Below, piece by piece: positions 47,070 through 57,775 of a stretch of DNA of 64,000 nucleotides. The position numbers were made by a program, and so were the translations under genes. The notes under the pieces are model-generated. The model was not told the origin of the DNA, ran no database searches, and was given only the letters and a program-made list of their open reading frames with translations. Position 1 is the stretch's first letter; each line of letters begins with the position of its first letter. The stretch spans positions 682,001-746,000 of the forward strand of contig JAUEDM010000007.1 in NCBI GenBank assembly GCA_033439685.1. Reading direction: 5' to 3'. The stretch is from Apodospora peruviana. Lineage: Eukaryota > Ascomycota > Sordariomycetes > Sordariales > Lasiosphaeriaceae.

Positions 47070-49644
47070 ATGGCGACACCACGGAGCAAACATGTGGGTT
47101 TCTTTTCTTCGTCGGCGCCTTTACCACGACAAGTGGGCTGAAACATAGCACCAGCTGTATGCCAGCATTCATGCCTTGCGCGGGGGAAAACCCGAGCTTG
47201 GCGATCTTGCGCTCCACGACTTCCACCTCGTCTTTCGTTTCCCGCCCGAAGCGCAAATTGCGCTCGATCCTACCTTGAAGAACAAGGTCAAGCAAGTCTG
47301 GTTTGCGTTTCACGTCATCCACAAATGCACTCTCAAATCGACACCTCCCTCGACCGGGATACCGTCGTCAATACGTATTCGTTTCCGCGACTTTACATAC
47401 GTCAGTTTCAACTTTGACGACGATGCGGAAGCCCGGGATGCCTTCGAGTTCATACGAGCGAGGACGTGCAGACTCGGTAGCATAGAGAAACTGCTAGCCT
47501 TCGGATACTCGCCTCCGCAAGCTTCCCCCGAGTTCAAGATCAATGGCTGGGAAGTGTACGATGCGAGGGCTGAGTTCCGCCGGCAGGGAATCAGTGAAAA
47601 GTGCGCGGACCTGGGCTGGAGAATTACATCACTAAACAAAGACTACACGTTTTCTCCAACTTACCCGGCGGTGCTGGTTGTACCCTCCAAGATTTCGGAC
47701 AGCACGCTCAAATACGCCTCCAAGTTTCGTTCGCGGGCTCGAATACCGACACTGTCTTACCTCCACCCGGTCAACAACTGCACAATAACTCGGAGCTCAC
47801 AGCCCTTTGTGGGGTTGAGGATGAAGCGCTGCGTTCAAGATGAACGTCTCGTCGGTGCCTGCTTCTCGGCATCCTCGGATCTGTCGGATGGCCCTCCGTC
47901 TGGTAACACCGACCAGAGCCCGTCCTCTAGTCAAGTTGACCTTAGTGTCGAGGGAGCCGGTGCTGACGCCAGTGTTGGCGTTGGTGCCGCTGCGGATACC
48001 GACTTGTCACTGTCAGAGACGGAGAGGATGGAGGACGAACTCATCGCTGGCACCAATGCATTTTACGACGAGAAAACAGGGAAGAGGCTGATTTATGGGG
48101 CACAGCAACACAATCTGATCGTTGATGCCCGCCCAGCAATCAACTCGTATGCCATGCAAGCAATAGGGATGGGATCCGAGAATATGGAACATTACCCATT
48201 TGCGAGAAAGGTCTTTCTGAATATTGACAACATCCATGTCATGAGGGATTCACTGGAAAAGGTTGTCGGCGCTATCAAGGATGCTGACGTATCCCCTTTC
48301 CCTCCCAACCAAGATCTCTTGATCAAGAGCAAATGGCTAAAGCATATAACTGGAATTCTCGACGGGTCTGCCATCATCGCCCGGCAAGTTGGGATCCAGC
48401 ACTCTCATGTTCTGATCCACTGTTCAGATGGCTGGGACCGGACAAGCCAGCTAAGCGCGCTTGCTCAGCTGATGCTTGACCCGTACTACCGCACGATGGC
48501 GGGTTTTATGGTCTTGGTTGAAAAGGATTGGCTTTCCTTTGGCCATATGTTTCAATTACGGTCCGCCTATCTAAGTCACGAGAGCTGGTTCACGGTCGAT
48601 AGTGACGCCCTGGCCGGATCAACTGTGAAGCCGGGCGAGAACGACGGACGTGGTGATGCCATTGAGAATGCCCTAGCGAGTGCCAAGCGGTTTTGGAGCA
48701 AGAACATGGGTGGTGATAAGGATCCCTCATCAGATGCCGAGGACCCATCCGCCGTGGACGAGGCCAAGCAGGGACCTGCCCCTATTGCGGAAGGCCAGGC
48801 AACACGGCTAAAAGATGTTTCTCCAGTCTTCCACCAGTTCCTTGATGCCACATACCAACTCCTCCGACAGCAACCGACACGGTTCGAATTCAACGAGCGG
48901 TTTCTCCGTCGCCTGCTGTACCACGTCTACTCTTGTCAGTATGGCACTTTCCTATGTAACAGCGAGTTGGAACGTCGCGAGGCTAAGCTACGCGACCGCA
49001 CGCGCAGCGTTTGGGCATACTTTTTGAGCCGCCGCCAGGAGTTTACCAATGACCAGTATGACCCTATCATCGACGACCATACCAAGGGTCGAGAACGTCT
49101 TGTCTTTCCCCGCCTTGGCGAGGTGCGTTGGTGGCATCAAGTCTTCAACCGTACAGATGATGAGATGAACAGTACCATCAATGCATCCATGGCGACAGCG
49201 GAGCGCGTCGCAGCTTACCAGGCGTCCTCTGGTCTGCCAGAGACTTCTGTTCCTCCCAGTAGCGAAAGCCCCGACAGCCGCCAGTCGAACTCACCACCGC
49301 TGGGGTCATCAACTCCAAATCAGAGTCCACAGCCCCCGAGTCTCCCTTTGAGTAAGTCGGTGCTCACCGGCGTAGAGTCGGCACACGCTGCCTTGACGCC
49401 TGAAACGAGGACCTCGCCGACATTGAACCGGAGCTCGAGCACCGGCGAGGTGCCTGGCACAATTGCCGCATTGCAGGACAAGATATCTGGGCTGTCCATC
49501 ACGAAAGGGGTGTTTGGTGGATCCGGCGGAAACGCGGCGGGAAATACTCCGTATGAGAACAACAGCGCTGCTGAGTCTTGGGGTACCAACAACCGACGGT
49601 CGAACGAGAGCAAAGTCGAACAGGAATTGCAAAGTATGGATTAG
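47070..49644 (+). CDS. YMR1: Myotubularin-type phosphoinositide 3-phosphatase (Ymr1)
   Basis: Removes the 3-phosphate of PI3P (and PI(3,5)P2), controlling endosomal and vacuolar membranes. The most likely model starts at ATG 47070 (MATPRSKH), splices over 47094-47148 and then runs as one exon from 47149, giving 839 residues. The PH-GRAM-like N-terminus is visible in LHDFHLVFRFPPEAQ and STGIPSSIRIRFRDFTYVSF. The phosphatase domain contains DARPAINSYAMQA, FLNIDNIHVMRDSLEKV and the active-site CX5R loop HCSDGWDRTSQLSALAQLML (Cys near residue 432). LVEKDWLSFGHMF and FEFNERFLRRLLYHVYSCQ follow. The C-terminal 140 residues are Ser/Pro-rich and disordered. TAG ends the frame at 49642-49644, but coding-like sequence continues in frame to 49797. 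The first exon is less certain than the rest. Confidence 0.9.
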
Positions 49645-49797
49645 TTGTCCGTTGAGCGACCGCCCTCGACAAGTTGGGTACGATTAGCTAGGACGCAGTC
49701 CGATCCGTTCGCGCTGGACGATTACGGAAATGAGAGATGGGAGAGGTCCAGTTCTACGAGCTCACATGACCCAATGGTTTATTCACCGGTTGCATAA
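49645..49797 (+). other. In-frame 50-codon tail after the TAG of YMR1
   Basis: The frame stays open to TAA at 49795-49797 and includes RTQSDPFALDDYGNERWE and HDPMVYSPVA, which look like genuine protein. A lost C-terminus after a point mutation, or a readthrough extension. Confidence 0.5.
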
Positions 49798-51302
49798 CCG
49801 GACGAATGTCTCTTTGGCTTTACATATGGAGTTGGGCTGTGCAGCATTGGTCTATGCTACGGGCGTGTACCAGTTGCCGGGATCCTACCAAATCTTCCTT
49901 TGATACCAAGGGAGAGAAAGGGAGCGTGAATAATGCATGTTTGCATACCGGACCTACTTGGGAGCTCTTGGAAGGTTGCCCTTTGGACACCCATTCCGGG
50001 TTCAAACCCACTGTGTGTGTATGTTTGTTGCTGAATACGTTGCGTTTTTATCAAATGACGGTATACGGGAGTCATGAACTCGTATTGGTTCATCATGCTA
50101 CCAATTGCGAGAGAGAGACAGAGAGGATGGAAGATTAAAGCGCTGCCCGAATACCCCGTCTGGCAAAGACTTGGTTCTGTACCTCAGTTTTTACATTTGC
50201 TTTGCATGGAGCTGGTTTGATTAAGCAGACACCCAACCCATTAGTATGGAGGGTTTGCGTCTTGCATGAAGGTTGTATTGTAATAGGTTATAACAAAAAG
50301 ATCATGAAGTCGGATATTATTTGTGTAAACTGTCGACTCCTTGGCTACCCTAGGTGGTGATGTCATTCGAGAAGGTCATTGTAGGATGGAGGTCCCGTCT
50401 TTGTATGACAATGACAGTAAACGATAGGATGGAGCCAATGAGTACCGCTTTGTATGGGACGGGTTCCGACGTACTGTTAATTCAAAAGCCTGAGGTTGTT
50501 GCCGAAGTTAACAAGATGAAAATCAAAAGGACCTGAAAAGGGACGGAAGCAGCCGATCTGGTTGACGGTAGGCGCTTGCTTCTGGGGGCCTTGTGAAAAG
50601 GATGAAGTGAGTGAAGTGAGGTCACGGTGGTCCCTGGTCTGCCTGTGGTCGTGCTTCCCCTCCCCTACCCCTCCAAGGTCCCGCCCCGGCGCCCCCTGAC
50701 AATGGACAGTGTGAACAGTCCCAGTGCCCCGGCGGCTGCCAGGCTGTGGGCAGTGCGCCCTGCGCAAATGGCAGGACCAAGACCACCTGAATGCCCACAG
50801 CCCGGTCCCGCCTCTCCATACCTGATGGCTGGAGCTTGCCTCGACCTCCAATTCCACCTCAGGTCACCTCCATTCGCACATTACATCAACTCTCAGCAAA
50901 CTGCATCCCGCCTTCCCGCCTTCCACCCTCCAGAACAATACATCAGGCTTCGATCCCTGCTGCGGTTCCTGCGTGCGTATCCTGGTTCAACTTCGGCATC
51001 TGCTACGAAGTTGCGCTGAGATTTTGCCAGCCTTTTGCAACTTTTTTAGATTTCCATCGCAACGAAACGAACGACCGGAACCCAACCCACATCACACGCT
51101 GCCCACCCACCCACCGCCCAGCCTTTCAGCACTACAACTACAACCACCACCACCATTTAGTATTGCACCCACGCTTGCAACGCGATCACCAGTCCGCTCA
51201 ACCACCGCCCCAAATTCGAGCCGAGGTGAAAACCAGAGCCAACACCCCACGACAGAACCAACCGCCATCACTGCGCCGCTGCCCACTCCACCCACCATCA
51301 AG
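49798..51302. other. Intergenic region, YMR1 3' flank / TPD3 promoter and leader
   Basis: About 1.5 kb. The right 600 bases are C-rich with short A/C blocks, typical of a fungal promoter and 5' UTR. A GGTTCAAACCC box near 49998 resembles a tRNA B box but has no cloverleaf around it. Confidence 0.55.
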
Positions 51303-53598
51303 ATGGCCGACGCGACGAACGCGAGCGACGAGCTGTATCCCATCGCCGTGCTGATCGACGAATTGAAGGTACGCCTCTCGCAACAGGCTTTTGTTTATCT
51401 CGTCTGTGCCAGGGGCCGGATCCTGAACTGACATGGTATTTGGCTCGCAGCACGATGACGTCCTACTCCGTCTCAATGCCATCCACCGTCTCTCGACCAT
51501 TGCCCTTGCTTTGGGCGCCGAGCGCACCCGCGAGGAGCTGATTCCCTTTCTCGATGGTCAGTTCCCGTCAAGCCACAAACCCCCCACGTTGCCTCTGCGA
51601 AAGGCCTCGCGTCTCCTAGAGTCCTTTAGCTAACTGGCCAACCCCGTGATGCAGAGAGCGTTGAGGATGAGGATGAGGTCCTCGTTGCCCTGAGCGAAGA
51701 GCTCGGTAGCTTTATTGACTACGTTGGCGGACCACAGTGGGGCCATGTCCTCCTGTCACCCCTCGAAAACCTCGCGGCTATCGAGGAGCCCGTTGTCAGA
51801 GACAAGGTAGGGAAAACGTTATCTTTGGAGGCTGAGGGGTGGTTGTTTGCTAAAACTTCTTCTTTCTACAGGCCGTTGAGTCACTAAACAAGATCTGCGC
51901 CGAGCTCTCCTCCCAGCAGGTGGAGGAATACTTCATCCCTCTCACAATTCGCCTTTCCAAGGCCGACTGGTTTACATCCAAGGTGTCTGGGTGTGGACTC
52001 TTCACAGCACCTTACTCAAAGGTGTCGCCTCCGATCCAAGAACAGCTCCGCCAGCAGTTTGGACAGCTCGTCCACGATGAGACACCCATGGTGCGTCGGC
52101 AGGCTGCCACCAACATGGCCAAGTTCGTGAAGGAGATGCCGGCCGCGATCGTTGTCGAAGAGATGATACCCATGTTTCAGCACCTTGCCCAGGACGACCA
52201 GGATAGCGTACGTCTGCTGACGGTTGAAATTCTCATTTCCATTGCCGAGGTCGTGCCTAAGGAGCAACAGTCTAGCCACGGAGTACTTCTTACGTCGCTA
52301 CGCAGTTTGATAGAGGACAAGAGCTGGAGAGTCCGGTATATGATCGCCGACAGGTTCGAGAAGGTGAGAAACCATTCTCCAGGTAGTTGCTTAGGACTGT
52401 GACTAACAACCTATGCAGATTGCAAAGGCAGTGGATGAGGAGGTTGTCTCTAGGGATTTGGTGCCCGCTTTCGTAAAACTGCTTAAGGACAATGAAGCCG
52501 AGGTGCGGACAGCGATTGCTGGGCAGATTCCTGGATTCTGCGCCTTGGTTGATCGAAACACCCTTCTTAATGAGATTATGGGGAGTATCGAGGATCTCGT
52601 CTCGGACAGCTCGCAGCATGTCAGAGCTGCGCTCGGAACACAGATCAGCGGTCTGGCTCCGATCCTAGGCAAGCAGGAGTATGTACCTCGGGTGAGAAAC
52701 GATTATATGAGTGTTTGCTGACAATCACGCAGAACTATCAACAACCTGCTTCCTATGTTCCTCCAGATGCTTAAGGACGAATTCCCGGAGGTTCGCTTGC
52801 ACATCATCTCGAAGCTGGAACTTGTGAACCAAGTTATCGGTATCGACCTCCTCTCGCAGAGTCTTCTTCCTGCCATAGTGCAGTTGGCCGAGGATAAGCA
52901 GTGGCGTGTACGGCTCGCTATCATCGACTACATCCCTCTCCTCGCCAGTCAATTGGGTGTCAAATTCTTTGATGAGAAGCTCAGCCAGCTGTGCATGGGA
53001 TGGCTCGGCGATACAGTCTTTTCGATCCGCGAGGCTGCAACTCACAACCTCAAGAAACTGACCGAGGTCTTTGGCGTCGAGTGGGCCAGCGAGGCCATTA
53101 TCCCCAAGGTCATGGCTATGGGAGCCCACCCGAACTACCTCTACAGAATGACGACATGCTTCGCCATCTCGGTAAGGTTTTTTTTTCCTTGGAGGAATGT
53201 TATGGACAGAAGATTTGCTGATACGATTCCAATAGACACTTGCCAGCGTGGTTAGCATGGACGTGATTGCTAAGTCCATCCTGCCTATGCTGGAGAAGTT
53301 GACGGGGGATGAGATTCCTAATATTCGGTTCAACGTAGCCAAGACATATGCCGTCCTGATTGGGGTGCTCAAACGGCTGCCGGAACAGGGCACCATCTAC
53401 TCGTTGGAGCAGGCCAAGACACCGTTCAGCCCGTCGCCGAGGAGCCAGACGCTGATTGAGGAGCGGATCATGCCGAGTTTGAAGAAGTTGCAGGAGGACG
53501 ATGATGTGGATGTGCGTTATTTCGCGACCACGGCGGCTGCCGTGGCGACGGGTCCTGCTGCTACTGGTGGTGGGGAACCGATGAACACGTCACCATAG
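51303..53598 (+). CDS. TPD3: Protein phosphatase 2A scaffold (A/PR65) subunit
   Basis: HEAT-repeat scaffold that joins the PP2A catalytic and regulatory subunits. Seven exons: 51303-51368, 51451-51556, 51655-51806, 51872-52363, 52419-52678, 52733-53171 and 53236-53598, giving 625 residues. All phases fit; the donor at 52679 (GTATGT) was chosen because it restores GKQETINNLLPMFLQ. HEAT repeats run the whole length, for example YPIAVLIDELKHDDVLLRLN, DETPMVRRQAATNMAKFVKE, EDKSWRVRYMIADRFEKIAK, EVRTAIAGQIPGFC, DEFPEVRLHIISKL, DKQWRVRLAIIDYIPLLA and LYRMTTCFAIS. The length fits the family, which usually has 15 repeats. The C-terminal 30 residues are Ala/Gly/Thr-rich. Confidence 0.95.
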
Positions 53599-54218
53599 AT
53601 ACCTGGTATTTGTTATGAAAAGAAGAAGTACGAATGAGAGAGCGAGAGAGGAAAGAGAGGTTCTTTTTTTTAATGAAGCAATTCCCCCACATGTTTTTAG
53701 TTCTGTCAGACCAACAAACACAAATGAATTACCTACTTGTGTAAGGGTCATGGTAGGGCAGCAAAATGGAGGTTTGGTAGATCCTGTAGCAGTACGGGGC
53801 GCAGCAGCGTTGAGGAGAATTCATTATGCCATACCTTGTTGTATTCATGTGTGTATACCGACCTTATCTGTCATGGTGATGCTCAGTCAGCCGTGAAGAG
53901 TTGATTCGCAACATCCGATCAGGACCCGAGCTTTTAAAACGCGAGACTGAGAATATGGTGGTGGTTTATATCATCACCACCCAATTATCAGCTAGGTAGC
54001 TGGGGACTCGTCTGGTAACGCACACGTGACCGGCCTATACGGAGCTCCACTCTTCTTATCTGGGTTATCAAGCAAAAAATTTTGCTGATAAGAATATCGT
54101 CTCGCTGGACTCAGGCTCGTCCAATTCCTCAATCCGCCGTGGTGTCACGAGGCGCCAACTAAATTCTTTTGAAATTGTTGAACTCAACCCTGCCAGATAA
54201 GAAGGCAGTTAACACATC
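53599..54218. other. Intergenic region, TPD3 / argininosuccinate lyase
   Basis: About 0.6 kb, A/T-richer, holding the TPD3 3' flank and the lyase promoter. No ORF is supported. Confidence 0.6.
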
Positions 54219-55735
54219 ATGGCATCTGGAAAGGCGCCTGCAGAAAACATGCTTTGGGGTGGACGCTTCACAGGTTGGTTCTTTTGTGGAAGCTCCAAGT
54301 GCAATGCAAGTGCAATGTGCTGACCTCAGAATGCAACAGGCGGCCTCGACCCCCTCATGCTCAAATACAATGCGAGTATTGAGTACGACAAGCTCCTGTA
54401 CAAGGAAGATATCCTCGGCAGTATTGCGTTTGCACGCGCAAACGCCAAGTCTGGCATCATATCCAACGACGAGTTCACTGAAATCGAGAGAGGTCTCCGG
54501 GAGGTTCAGAAGGAGTGGGAGGCAAATACCTTTGTTATCATGCCCAACGATGAAGATATCCATACTGCCAATGAGCGCCGGCTCGGTGAGATTATCGGCA
54601 AGGACATCGCTGGCAAACTACATACGGGCCGCAGTCGCAATGAGCAGGTTGTATGCGATATGCGTATGTGGCTTCGCAACCAGATCCAGGAGATTGAGGG
54701 CCACCTAGTTGCCTTCATCGAGGTTATTGCCGGCCGCGCTGAGGCCGAGTGGTAAGTCTGATTAATCCTCCAAATCTAGTGACTGACCCTCCTGACCTTA
54801 ATAGCGGCGTTCTCATGCCTGGATATACCCATCTCCAGCGTGCCATGCCGGTTTTGTGGTCACAGCATCTGTTATCATATGGCTTTTACTTTGCGAGCGA
54901 TCTTGAGCGGCTGCGCGAGACTTCAAAGCGTGTGAATAAGAGCCCACTTGGTTGTGGTGCTCTCGCCGGCAATGGCTTCAATATCGATCGCGATATGATG
55001 GCTGAGGAGCTGGGCTTTGAAGGCCTTCTATGGAACTCCATGAATGCTGTCGGTGACAGAGATTTCGTCACTGAATTTCTACAATGGGGTAGTATGTTGA
55101 TGCAACATATTTCTCGATGGGCCGAGGATCTTATTCTCTATTCCACCTCAGAGTTCGGCTTTATTTCTATTGCTGATGCTTACAGTACTGGGAGTTCTTT
55201 AATGCCTAACAAGAAGAACCCAGATGGCCTCGAATTGCTGCGAGGAAAAGCTGGTCGTGCATTTGGCCATATGGCTGGCCTTATGATGACCCAGAAGGGC
55301 CTACCCAGCACATATCAAAAGGACTTGCAGGAAAGCTGGGAACCTATGTTGGATCATGTGAAGACTATTTCTGATAGCCTTCAGATCGCAAACGGTGTCC
55401 TCGTTACCCTTACTGTTAAGCCAGAGCAGATGAGAGCTGCCCTCGATCCATTTATGCTGGCCACTGACCTTGCTGATTATCTCGTACGAAAGGGTGTACC
55501 CTTTCGTGAGACGCACCATATCTCTGGGCGATGTGTCGCCAAGAGCGAGGAGCTAGGTATCCCGATGAACGAGCTCTCGCTGGAGCAACTACAGGCTATT
55601 GATAGCCGGTTTGAGGAGGATGTTTCACACACGTTTGACTACGAGAGAAGCGTCGAGATGAGAACATCCAAGGGTGGTACTAGTCGGGCACGCGTCCTGG
55701 AGCAGGTCAAGGTTCTTAAGGCTATGCTGGCTTAG
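54219..55735 (+). CDS. ARG4: Argininosuccinate lyase
   Basis: Splits argininosuccinate into arginine and fumarate, the last step of arginine synthesis. Three exons (54219-54273, 54340-54751, 54805-55735) give 465 residues, the normal length. Motifs: MLWGGRFTGGLDPLMLKYN at the start, NDEDIHTANERRLGEIIG, GKLHTGRSRNEQVVCDMR, LMPGYTHLQRAMPVLWSQH and the fumarase/aspartase-superfamily signature GSSLMPNKKNPDGLELLRGK (catalytic Ser loop). DLADYLVRKGVPFRETHHIS follows near the C-terminus. The cytosolic form is expected, since no targeting peptide precedes the lyase core. Stop is TAG; the sequence after it is A/T-rich and not coding-like. Confidence 0.96.
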
Positions 55736-56120
55736 ATAGGTCTTTTTGTTGTAAAAAGACCCAAAAGGCAATTTATTTGTGGTATCAGCACGATCATCTC
55801 ACAAAAATACATGGGGTTCCATTTAGGCCAATACAACCATCTCATTCTCAGGAAATGTCCCAGAAGCTCTCAGTATGCAAATGTTTCCATACTGCGCCCG
55901 GTATGTAATCGTCCAGCGCGTCTGTTCCCAAGCAGTCTTTCAGCGGCTCCCAGATCAGGTCGGTTGTTCGATATCCATCCGTTCAACAAGTAATTACTTG
56001 AAGCCTCTTCCCCCTTTTCCGGATTTTGACAATCTTCTTGAACCTCTCCCTTCAGCTTCTGAATGAAGTAAGAGTCATTTCTCTCTCCTCATAAACCCAG
56101 CCCCCGTCAACTCTCTTTAC
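55736..56120. other. Convergent 3' flanks of ARG4 and EFM4
   Basis: About 385 bases between convergent genes; nothing else seen. Confidence 0.6.
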
Positions 56121-56982
56121 CTAGATTTCCTCCTTGACAAAACAAACAGAACTAATAGTCTGCCCTTTGACCCCGCCAAATTCGTAGGTACGATATTCCA
56201 CCCTGCCAACTTGCCTCAGTTTTACTCTCTTCTCTTGATTCCCATTACCGTCTGCATAAGTATCGGCCTCAAACCAACCCTTTAACTCAGTCTCGGTCCA
56301 GTTACAGCTTGTAACCAGAAATATCGCCCCCGTTTTCATTATCCTGACAACCTTGTCCGCATACCCTTCGCAAATCGGTCTCCCCGTCTGCGCATCCTTC
56401 TCTTCACTCAAAGAAATAGCGTCAAATGTCCCTTTGTCGAGGACAACATCCCATCCACCCCCCTCTTCTTGCAGTGATTGCGGGTCATCTTTGAGTAAAT
56501 CCCACGTCTTGAATTCTACCTCTTTTAGATCGCAGTCGTCTTCTTCTTGCCGCCGTGTTGATTGGAGTTGCGTAGCAAGCTTGATACTAAGCTCGGAGTA
56601 ATCGACTCCTAACAAACGACCAGTCCAGCCATCTTCCCGCAATGCAAAGGGGAGCGAACCGTTGCCGCACCCCAAGTCTATTACACTGGCACAAGGTTTG
56701 AGGTGGTCGTAATTGTCGTCAAGAAACTCGACAATCTTGGCCTGCGCGTCCGAGTCATCAAACCAGACTGTTCCTTCGTCTGTGGGGTTGTCGGCATGAT
56801 TAGAAATTTCGGTTTTGTAGAGGTTATCCCAACTACCCATATCCACACACAGCAGTCAGTATATAGGGAAAAATGGAGGAAAGAAGAAAAGGGGGGGACG
56901 CGAACTATTGTTTTGTTCCTAGCGGTGATGGGTCGAGGTGCGTGGGTTTTACGCCAGCAGGGGCAGCGCCGTCGGAGGACAT
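56121..56982 (-). CDS. EFM4: eEF1A lysine methyltransferase Efm4
   Basis: Class I SAM-dependent methyltransferase that modifies a lysine of elongation factor 1A (METTL10/Efm4 family). Exon 1 (56982-56906) encodes MSSDGAAPAGVKPTHLDPSP and LGTKQ. A 73-base intron (56833-56905) splits the Tyr codon of KQYWDNLYKTEI, the conserved family start; exon 2 is 56832-56121. Total 262 residues. SAM-binding motif I is VIDLGCGNGSLPFALRE and the post-I acidic strand is RLLGVDYSELSIKLA. The family-typical block is WDVVLDKGTFDAISLSEE. An ATG at 56846 lies inside the intron and would give a false start without the SAM-fold leader. Confidence 0.92.
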
Positions 56983-57775
56983 GTTTGAAAAGAAAGGGCT
57001 CGGTGGTTGTTGGATCGAAGAAAAGTGGCTGTTGCTCGGTTAGTTTATACATGTACAACCAACATGCACTTGAAAGTTGTGGCAGAATCATGGGCGCAAT
57101 ACCTGCTGCCGTTCGTGGGGTTGATGAGGGGTCAAGTTTTGATATCTTGGGTCCAAAGTAGGAAGGCGGTGAACATTTCGTGTTACCTCTTCATCCCGAC
57201 TGTGTTACTTGCACAGAGAAAAACACCAGAGATAATTCCTGTCAATGACACCGTAGCACGCACGTTTTTGGTGAACCAGTCCATTTCTTCCGCTACTTCG
57301 CATCCCGCCAAAAAGGTATCAGTAACAAAAACGGAGGAAAAGTAGGATATCATCAACTTAATCTTCAGCCCCCATCGTCAAAGAAAAACAAGTGTAAACA
57401 AAGTTTGATATCGTGCTTCATAAACCCCATCAGAACGGAGATAAGGTTGTGTGAGATAAAGTCCTACCCTGCCCCGTCCTAACCCAGGACTTTCTTAACC
57501 AGTCCTTAAATCCCACGCGCGCAAGAAACGGTGTGGTGCAACCATGAAATAATCTCGACTACTCAAACCTCATCCATCATGCAAACATGTCCACATCTAC
57601 CCTACTACCTCGGTAGTAAAGGCACTCACTGATGATAAACCCTTCTCAAACTCTCATGCTTCGCGGTTGCACGCTTGCTTGCCTGCCAAATACCACTTCA
57701 CTAAATTAGCGACGCAAGAAAACCTATTTCCCAACCCTTCCACCCATAATTGTTCCGAAATCATCAATTCCTTCC
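56983..57775. other. Intergenic region, EFM4 promoter / 3' flank of Gln-rich gene
   Basis: About 0.8 kb; no ORF or repeat supported. Confidence 0.55.

Noticed and set aside
49960..50020. tRNA-like B box GGTTCAAACCC
   Set aside because: No A box, acceptor pairing or anticodon arm can be built around it.
56121..56846. EFM4 starting at the internal ATG at 56846
   Set aside because: That ATG lies in the intron; the spliced exon 56982-56906 gives the conserved LGTKQYWDNLYK start.
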